This document shows, piece by piece, positions 59,901 through 64,000 of a DNA stretch of 64,000 bases. Under the pieces are notes generated by a model. That model saw nothing but the letters and a program-made list of their open reading frames with translations. It searched no databases and was not told the origin of the DNA. The stretch is from positions 57,051 through 121,050 of IMG/VR virus record IMGVR_UViG_3300009702_000017; one strand, 5' to 3'. How positions within the stretch are numbered: position 1 is the first letter of the stretch; every line of letters begins with the position of its first letter. A program made the translations under genes and the position numbers. Origin of the DNA: a virus.

Positions 59901-62900
59901 GGTTCTGTACCGCTGCGTCAGAACTGAAATTGTAGACAGACACACCAGCAGAGTTCACTCCCAATACGTTATTGAAGAAAAAATGTGGGGTTCTGGTATC
60001 GTCTCCACGCACGTAAGCGTATGTACCATTGTCAGATACCTGTGCTGTAGCTGGCGAGAGTGCGATTGGTGTGGTGTCAGTGGCAGCGACCAAAGCCACG
60101 TCTCCATGGCTTCCAAATGTGTTGGTGCGAACCCTCAACGAAGCAGTGTTGTGCACATAAGCAAACGCGCCGTTTATGCTTCTGTTGATGTACTCCGCAA
60201 TGGTAGGAGCGAGGTAGCCGAGCCCTCCACCAAGTGTAGTCATTTGAAGCGCCTTGTCGGTACGTGCGAACGCAATGCCTCCATTGATAAACGCACCCAC
60301 CATTCTTCCGATGTCGTGTTGGAACTGGTTTTGGCTGGTATCCAGAATTTCTGATGTAGCTACCCCAAGAGTCTGATTGGCGAAGTCTGCGCGTCCACCT
60401 ACCATCATCAATAGCGCGGTATCAATGTAGGCAGAACGAGCACCGATAATATAGTTAGGCGTGAGGTTGTTGGCGTAGCTGCCCACTGCCCATGGGCCAG
60501 TCCCACTCCCATCTGTCTGGATCTCTACGAGAGCAGTAGACGCTCCACCGCCCATGGCGTAGAGTGAACTGGTAGTGGCATCTACAAGCAAATCGAAATC
60601 ATAGCGTGAGTGATTGAGGCTGTTCGCAGAGGTTGTCCATGTTCCTCCAGTTATACTGTATGTTTCTACGCTCGTAAGGGTTGTGATAGTACCAATCCAT
60701 CCGATTCCGCCAGCTGCTACCACATCTCCAGATGCCAGGACTGCCATACCAAACAGACTGCGAGGGGTATTGAGTGCGCCCGTGCTTGAAAAGGTACCTG
60801 CGGTGTGAGAGTAGATTTCACATGTCGAGATAGGGTCAGAAGGGCTGATCTCTCCACCTGCAATGAGTGCGTCTCCATTGGGCAAAAGCACCTGACTGTG
60901 ATTGGCTCGTGCATTTACCATTGGGATGGCTGCGCTCCATGTATTTGTAGTAGGATCGTATACGTAACCGACAGAAGAATAGTTGTTGGCAGTCGTAGCA
61001 GTATCGTTTGCCACACCACCGGTCACGAGTACGGTCCCGTCTCCCAGGAGCGTGGCCCTGTGTTGTGCCAATGCGATTGGTAAAGGGGCGGCAAGGCTCC
61101 ATGTTTTTGTAGTAGGGTCATATAGTTCACAGGTGTCTGTAGCTTGAACTGCACCTGAGTCCGCATTGGTAAAGCCACCGGTCACGAGTACCTTGCCAGT
61201 ATTTAGCAGTGTGGCTGTATGGTCGTAGCGTGCATTAGCAAGCGAACCCACCGCAGTCCAGGTGAGTGTGGTATGGTCATACTCTTCTGTGATTGTGGTA
61301 CCTGTGATGCCACCAACAGCGAGACCTTTGTCAGTTGCGATCTTGGTGAAAGTATGCCCGGCCCGTAACGCATTTAGACCACGGATTTCGATGTCAATAT
61401 AGGTTCCAAGCGCATCTACATATGCCACCCGATGGCTACCACGAAGTACGTCTGGAGCGGTGAAGTCCCATACGATCATCCAATCACCAGCTCGTACATT
61501 CAGAAATGGTGCGCCGCTGGAAGCAGTGAGACGATAACGATAACCCCATCTCTCGTAGCTATGGACACCACCCGTGAATGATGTAGACGCTGTGATGCCC
61601 GTGTTCACTACTGCGCCGCCGCCATCTACCACAAACCACATGCTCAAGTCAGATGTCAGAGGCGCACCAGTTATAGTACCGGATTCAATGAACTGTCTGA
61701 TGTTTGCTGTGCCTACAGATAGACTGTCCCCTGCATTGAGAGGTGTCTTCAGCTTGATGTCGCCACTGAAGCGATCCAACGTGTAATCTGAATTTTTGCC
61801 AATGGACACAGCCACATTGAATACGCCGTTGTTGATGAGCGTACCACCTGAAACAATTAGCTTTGACCTAAAAGAGTTAGCTAGGTTGCTTTTCATCAAT
61901 AAAGTGTTACCGTTGACAGTGACCGTCACGCCAGGAATGACATAGTTCAAAACAGATGCCCATGCATCGAGTGAGTTTGGACCAACAGACGTGAACTTGG
62001 TGCCTGCATCAACGAAGTCTTGGTCGGTAATGGTATAGGTGGTACTTGCAGTACCATCTACTGATAGCGTAAGTGTCTGGTTGCCTATAAGCGCCTTCCA
62101 CTCACTGAAGCTGTTTCCCATTAGGGTTGCGGTCTTCCCGTCCCTGGACAAAAGTACGTCATTGCGATAGAGCCACAGAGTATCTGTCAGTGTGGTGGTG
62201 AACCCAAGAGCATCGTTGGCGTCTGTATAGGCTGTCTCCGCTGTCGTCACCTTTAGATACTCATTGGTATGTGCCTTGGAAAATAAAGCTACCTGCGTGC
62301 CACTGTTGACAGTCCTGGCGCCAAAAGCGAGGGTGTTGTCGCGGTTGATTGAGGCAGCTATCTCATAGGCAGTCGCAGCGCCAATGTCTCGGAAGTCGGC
62401 TGCCTCAAAGTAATGGACCGCAATGGCGTCTCCCACTATCACACGGAGTTGTGCGCCTGCGGTCAGGGTAAATGGTGCGCTTGATATAGATTGTACAAAC
62501 GCCTTGGCTACTGGCACATTGGAGAGCTTGAAATATTGCTCACCACCTACCGCTGCCTCCACAAGAGGCTCACTGGGAATGGCATCGTAAGAGGGTTCGT
62601 ATCCATTTCCATCATCAATGTACAGAACAGTCGGCTCACCCACACGCTTCACTAACTTTGATGATGTGATGCGCTTGTTGTCTGTACTAGAGGTAAGCCC
62701 CAGTACACCATACTCAATAGCCGAGTCTACACCACCAATGACTCTGGAGGCTTCGATTGTGCGCAAACGATCGCGGTACTCTTCTATTGTCTCCGCGTCT
62801 CTACCATTGCTGAACCTCAATGGATTGGTTACGATAGCGCCTGTAAATGGATCTGCTACAAAACTGTTGATTGCACCAGGAGGAACGTTACCATTAGATC

Positions 62901-63594
62901 CCTTTGTTTTTGCTACAACCAATACATTTGATACAGTCATCTCACCATCAGGAATGATTGCATCATACTTGGTCTCGTAGATGATTGCGTTAGCTGCATT
63001 GCCATTGGCTGTTTGAGCCTGTGTACCAGCTGCTATCAATCTGTCTCCACCCTGTCCAACGACCACCGTCTCATCTGCGTTGTGAGCACGGGCAGTGGCA
63101 GTCGAAAGAGTGATAATCCAATAATCGCCAGAGTTGGTCACGGATGTATAAGCAAGCGGGCCCTCATAGTTCTCTGTACCAAAGCCAATGTATACGGTTC
63201 CAGTGGCGGGAAAGGTCGAGGCGTCCTTGACGTAGATATCCGTTGTCCCTACGACTGGAAGAGGCTGGCCCGCGTACACAGTCGAGTAGAGCTTGGTGTA
63301 GGTGCTATCGGTGATAGTGACATACCCATATGCCGCAGTCTGCTTCGTTGGAGGGTAAGCCTGAGCGATGTCCCTATTGTACAAGGCGGTGCCAGTAGCA
63401 CGGTCAAGAGACTGGGCATTGAGTAGCTGGAAGATGTCCTGGGTGTCGTGTGTGTCCGACTGCGCCGCCGCCTCGATGAGAGCCAGGATAGGGCTGCCCA
63501 CCTGGAGGCTGGGAATCCCATACCTCGACAGGAAAGAATCAATCATGTCCTGACGGATCTGTGCGTAGGAGCGTGGCGTGGGGTAGTCTGCCAT
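56947..63594 (-). CDS. Giant baseplate J-like protein with an inserted Kelch propeller
   Basis: A 2215-residue protein. The N-terminus (PTPRSYAQIRQDMIDSFLSR) and SNGRDAETIEEYRDRLR with RVIGGVDSAIEY near residues 270-300 match Baseplate_J/gp6 proteins. A domain near residues 400-470 is shared with the 1170-residue protein. Residues about 755-1030 hold kelch units, e.g. ATLLNTGKVLVTGGFTN, ATLLGDGTVLVTGGVAN and LLPNGDALIAGGE. The last 110 residues (IHNIKISLLVRTW..., ITISDLVAAATTV, GVESVVVLSP) are the usual J C-terminus. It should form the baseplate wedge, with extra surface domains for host contact. Confidence 0.85.
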   Translation of the reverse strand: MADYPTPRSYAQIRQDMIDSFLSRYGIPSLQVGSPILALIEAAAQSDTHDTQDIFQLLNAQSLDRATGTALYNRDIAQAYPPTKQTAAYGYVTITDSTYTKLYSTVYAGQPLPVVGTTDIYVKDASTFPATGTVYIGFGTENYEGPLAYTSVTNSGDYWIITLSTATARAHNADETVVVGQGGDRLIAAGTQAQTANGNAANAIIYETKYDAIIPDGEMTVSNVLVVAKTKGSNGNVPPGAINSFVADPFTGAIVTNPLRFSNGRDAETIEEYRDRLRTIEASRVIGGVDSAIEYGVLGLTSSTDNKRITSSKLVKRVGEPTVLYIDDGNGYEPSYDAIPSEPLVEAAVGGEQYFKLSNVPVAKAFVQSISSAPFTLTAGAQLRVIVGDAIAVHYFEAADFRDIGAATAYEIAASINRDNTLAFGARTVNSGTQVALFSKAHTNEYLKVTTAETAYTDANDALGFTTTLTDTLWLYRNDVLLSRDGKTATLMGNSFSEWKALIGNQTLTLSVDGTASTTYTITDQDFVDAGTKFTSVGPNSLDAWASVLNYVIPGVTVTVNGNTLLMKSNLANSFRSKLIVSGGTLINNGVFNVAVSIGKNSDYTLDRFSGDIKLKTPLNAGDSLSVGTANIRQFIESGTITGAPLTSDLSMWFVVDGGGAVVNTGITASTSFTGGVHSYERWGYRYRLTASSGAPFLNVRAGDWMIVWDFTAPDVLRGSHRVAYVDALGTYIDIEIRGLNALRAGHTFTKIATDKGLAVGGITGTTITEEYDHTTLTWTAVGSLANARYDHTATLLNTGKVLVTGGFTNADSGAVQATDTCELYDPTTKTWSLAAPLPIALAQHRATLLGDGTVLVTGGVANDTATTANNYSSVGYVYDPTTNTWSAAIPMVNARANHSQVLLPNGDALIAGGEISPSDPISTCEIYSHTAGTFSSTGALNTPRSLFGMAVLASGDVVAAGGIGWIGTITTLTSVETYSITGGTWTTSANSLNHSRYDFDLLVDATTSSLYAMGGGASTALVEIQTDGSGTGPWAVGSYANNLTPNYIIGARSAYIDTALLMMVGGRADFANQTLGVATSEILDTSQNQFQHDIGRMVGAFINGGIAFARTDKALQMTTLGGGLGYLAPTIAEYINRSINGAFAYVHNTASLRVRTNTFGSHGDVALVAATDTTPIALSPATAQVSDNGTYAYVRGDDTRTPHFFFNNVLGVNSAGVSVYNFSSDAAVQNLYAIREDMVLKGLKNTPYYPTQTGDIERYGSLVGYESAIASITPEAVNYGCSFLTLRTPFGTTLPHDRIELVHPYAISPDDTLNLMVDGSHSFSVPMGVKVSPTSATYGNTNSYVDAATGLTLANTFGDSFDFNDWAVFMHSRTVSHSTDPTLATLWRYSRLGADGDTARMYFDYPTAPNKALTISIDGTSATAAEHTDIAVILPSGAEKTSATINATTKFGLSFHGTSADYTKLTLVSGFSAASASRTGSTVTLTLTLPSTAFATVTDAGLGTGVAFYLNSSDANFPSGLYTTQAGTTGATVVYNDGGTATTTGTAIGTITPGYSETLLPTLAANDLVYFDDNSHVDVNVRGTVVQLVNVGSQYAQGYTRTQVTGNGVVTWGNDGVGGGSTSPLLTFFPLDTAGCGISTIISSVAAISYAPMTGTFVGTTPTGSVLHSTNDAFTAYRSYYSFADGINWVQTTTAPGTNYSLSFKRSVDASLAGSSVDWFNENIYLVPILPASIVAYMGLPSVSGLPSVGEVSYANGSVQLSSLTLGSEGSIQTDGGTANIAVANLYGTPTFGYSNGDLGYASILIPNEQALPFHAGDMVEVANNTAAQKATFTTATTLSRITPDGKVTLTNAFRTTTASMISTRIRVEKHGKYMAYFIYDAAGTTVGSEGDYVTISTPTSGTALSSSNQGTFPVVRSVSKIPGMHGFWIENPNGVEEDEVYVNATFYNQASLMPGDQIHIEDDFWGSGNKGTWTVLSIDSTYNFSVDVSNRPMASVSGSPGALGTHVDSIYVTEGTPNKLVKHIHSIFPSTDGLHTFLKFDTDNGLTRISENNDATVTSLDKLSFNTSLHLGTDGYKAGTGLLEEATKTIYGDLDNPAYPGLLASGADVLIDGPLIHNIKISLLVRTWTSVDRTNIENSVRGAVASEINRSGVGKSITISDLVAAATTVNGVESVVVLSPSYNSGNDLISVQAYEKPVTLNPTTDITIKFVGD

Positions 63595-63599
63595 GCCTC

Positions 63600-63606
63600 A
63601 TAGATT
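63600..63606 (-). promoter_or_regulatory. AATCTAT motif upstream of the baseplate gene
   Basis: Minus strand reads TAGCCACAATCTATGAGGC, ending just before the ATG at 63594; TAGCCACAATCTAT is identical to the 51289 site. Confidence 0.4.
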
Positions 63607-63623
63607 GTGGCTATGAAATTTTT

Positions 63624-63634
63624 CTCGCTGTATA
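63624..63634 (+). promoter_or_regulatory. CTCGCTGTATA phage promoter-like motif
   Basis: TTTCTCGCTGTATATAATG; the ATG of the 37-codon ORF (63637) is two bases after the motif. It points away from the divergent baseplate gene. Confidence 0.5.
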
Positions 63635-63636
63635 TA

Positions 63637-63750
63637 ATGTATGCGAGTGCAACCACCTCTACTAGCCAGTTGGTGGATCCCTATCCCAGCTTCGTCATCG
63701 TGGCGATTCCTTCTGTCTGGGCGTGGGCTTGTCCTGAGGAACAAAAATGA
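63637..63750 (+). CDS. Small hypothetical protein
   Basis: A 37-residue ORF, MYASATTSTSQLVD..., with a hydrophobic SFVIVAIPSVWAWAC segment. Its TGA overlaps the next ATG (ATGA) and TGAGGAAC serves that gene. A possible tiny membrane or leader peptide; a second ATG at 63641 opens another frame, so certainty is limited. Confidence 0.45.
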   Translation: MYASATTSTSQLVDPYPSFVIVAIPSVWAWACPEEQK

Positions 63751-63944
63751 TTGTCATACACCACATCAACGGAACCGAAATCTATACCAGCCAAGCAACT
63801 ACTAACGCCAAGAAGGCTCTTGAGGAGGGAGTCAAGAAGGGGTTTTCTTTCAAGAGTGCCGATCTGGTTGGTGCCTATCTGAAGTATGCCAATCTGGCTG
63901 GTGCCGATCTGGAGGGTGCCGATCTGGAAGGGCAGTGGCTGTAA
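63747..63944 (+). CDS. Pentapeptide-repeat protein
   Basis: A 65-residue protein. After an alpha/beta N-terminus (ATTNAKKALEEGVKKG) it has FKSADLVGAYLKYANLAG and ADLEGADLEG, about five A(D/N)LxG-type pentapeptide units, forming a short right-handed beta helix. Such proteins can mimic DNA, but this one is very small. The DNA encoding the repeats is itself repetitive (CTGG.GGTGCC). Confidence 0.6.
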   Translation: MIVIHHINGTEIYTSQATTNAKKALEEGVKKGFSFKSADLVGAYLKYANLAGADLEGADLEGQWL

Positions 63945-63952
63945 AAAATACC

Positions 63953-63981
63953 TTGACACCTATCTCAAAATGAAGTACATT
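63953..63981 (+). promoter_or_regulatory. Host sigma70-type promoter
   Basis: TTGACA at 63953-63958, a 17-base spacer and TACATT at 63976-63981, close to consensus. It reads rightward out of the window and probably drives early genes. Confidence 0.75.
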
Positions 63982-64000
63982 GTATCCATGATGACGAACA

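Noticed and set aside
63681-63959. Minus-strand ORF opposite the pentapeptide gene
   Set aside because: Its repetitive sequence is the antisense of the pentapeptide repeats; the plus frame has a ribosome site and coupled start.

Overview
The window is part of a large tailed dsDNA phage genome, probably a myovirus and possibly from an uncultured source. It encodes large terminase, portal, a MuF-type head protein, a J-type baseplate protein, endolysin and a near-complete replication and recombination set. There are no rRNA genes, no recognisable tRNAs and no host metabolic operons. The major capsid, sheath and clamp genes are not seen and presumably lie outside. Bulk composition is near 50% GC, with GC-rich foreign patches at about 42.1-43.5 kb. 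The host is not identified; a B12-dependent ribonucleotide reductase, lipobox signals and a GC-rich ISL3-like remnant only hint at a GC-richer Gram-negative host.

Layout. (1) 1-11.4 kb, minus strand: P-loop kinase, UvsW-like helicase, sigma-like factor, two small ORFs, Mre11/SbcD-like nuclease, small and large terminase, a virion protein, portal, and a MuF head protein carrying an ADP-ribosyltransferase-like domain that runs off the left end. (2) 11.4-11.6 kb: divergent control region. (3) 11.6-45.2 kb, plus strand: DNA-binding regulator, GroEL-like chaperonin, SbcC/Rad50-like ATPase, RuvC-like nuclease, class II ribonucleotide reductase, DNA polymerase III alpha, gp32-like SSB, possible UvsY-like mediator, RecA/UvsX, primase, DnaB helicase, ClpP-like protease, CYTH protein, RNA ligase, RNase H, peptide deformylase and many small ORFs. 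One gene at 32.8-33.8 kb is on the opposite strand. (4) 45.2-63.6 kb, minus strand: baseplate and tail-fibre genes plus a lysis group. (5) From 63.6 kb, plus strand: small genes and a host-type promoter running off the right end.

Regulation. An 11-mer, CTCGCTGTATA or a close variant, precedes genes at eight places, and a different motif, AATCTA(T/A), precedes five virion genes. Neither has an obvious conserved -35 partner. The phage sigma-like protein ends before region 4.2, so recognition of only a -10-type element, as by T4 gp55, is a coherent though unproven model. Strong hairpins follow 18.08 and 22.30 kb.

Integrity. Several small genes at 14.4-15.0, 43.5-45.2 and 47.8 kb are broken by single-base differences at homopolymers, while all long genes are intact. 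One gene at 42.8 kb is interrupted by a 236-bp ISL3-like remnant with an 8-bp target duplication; precise removal restores its frame. All function calls are from reading motifs; no database search was run.
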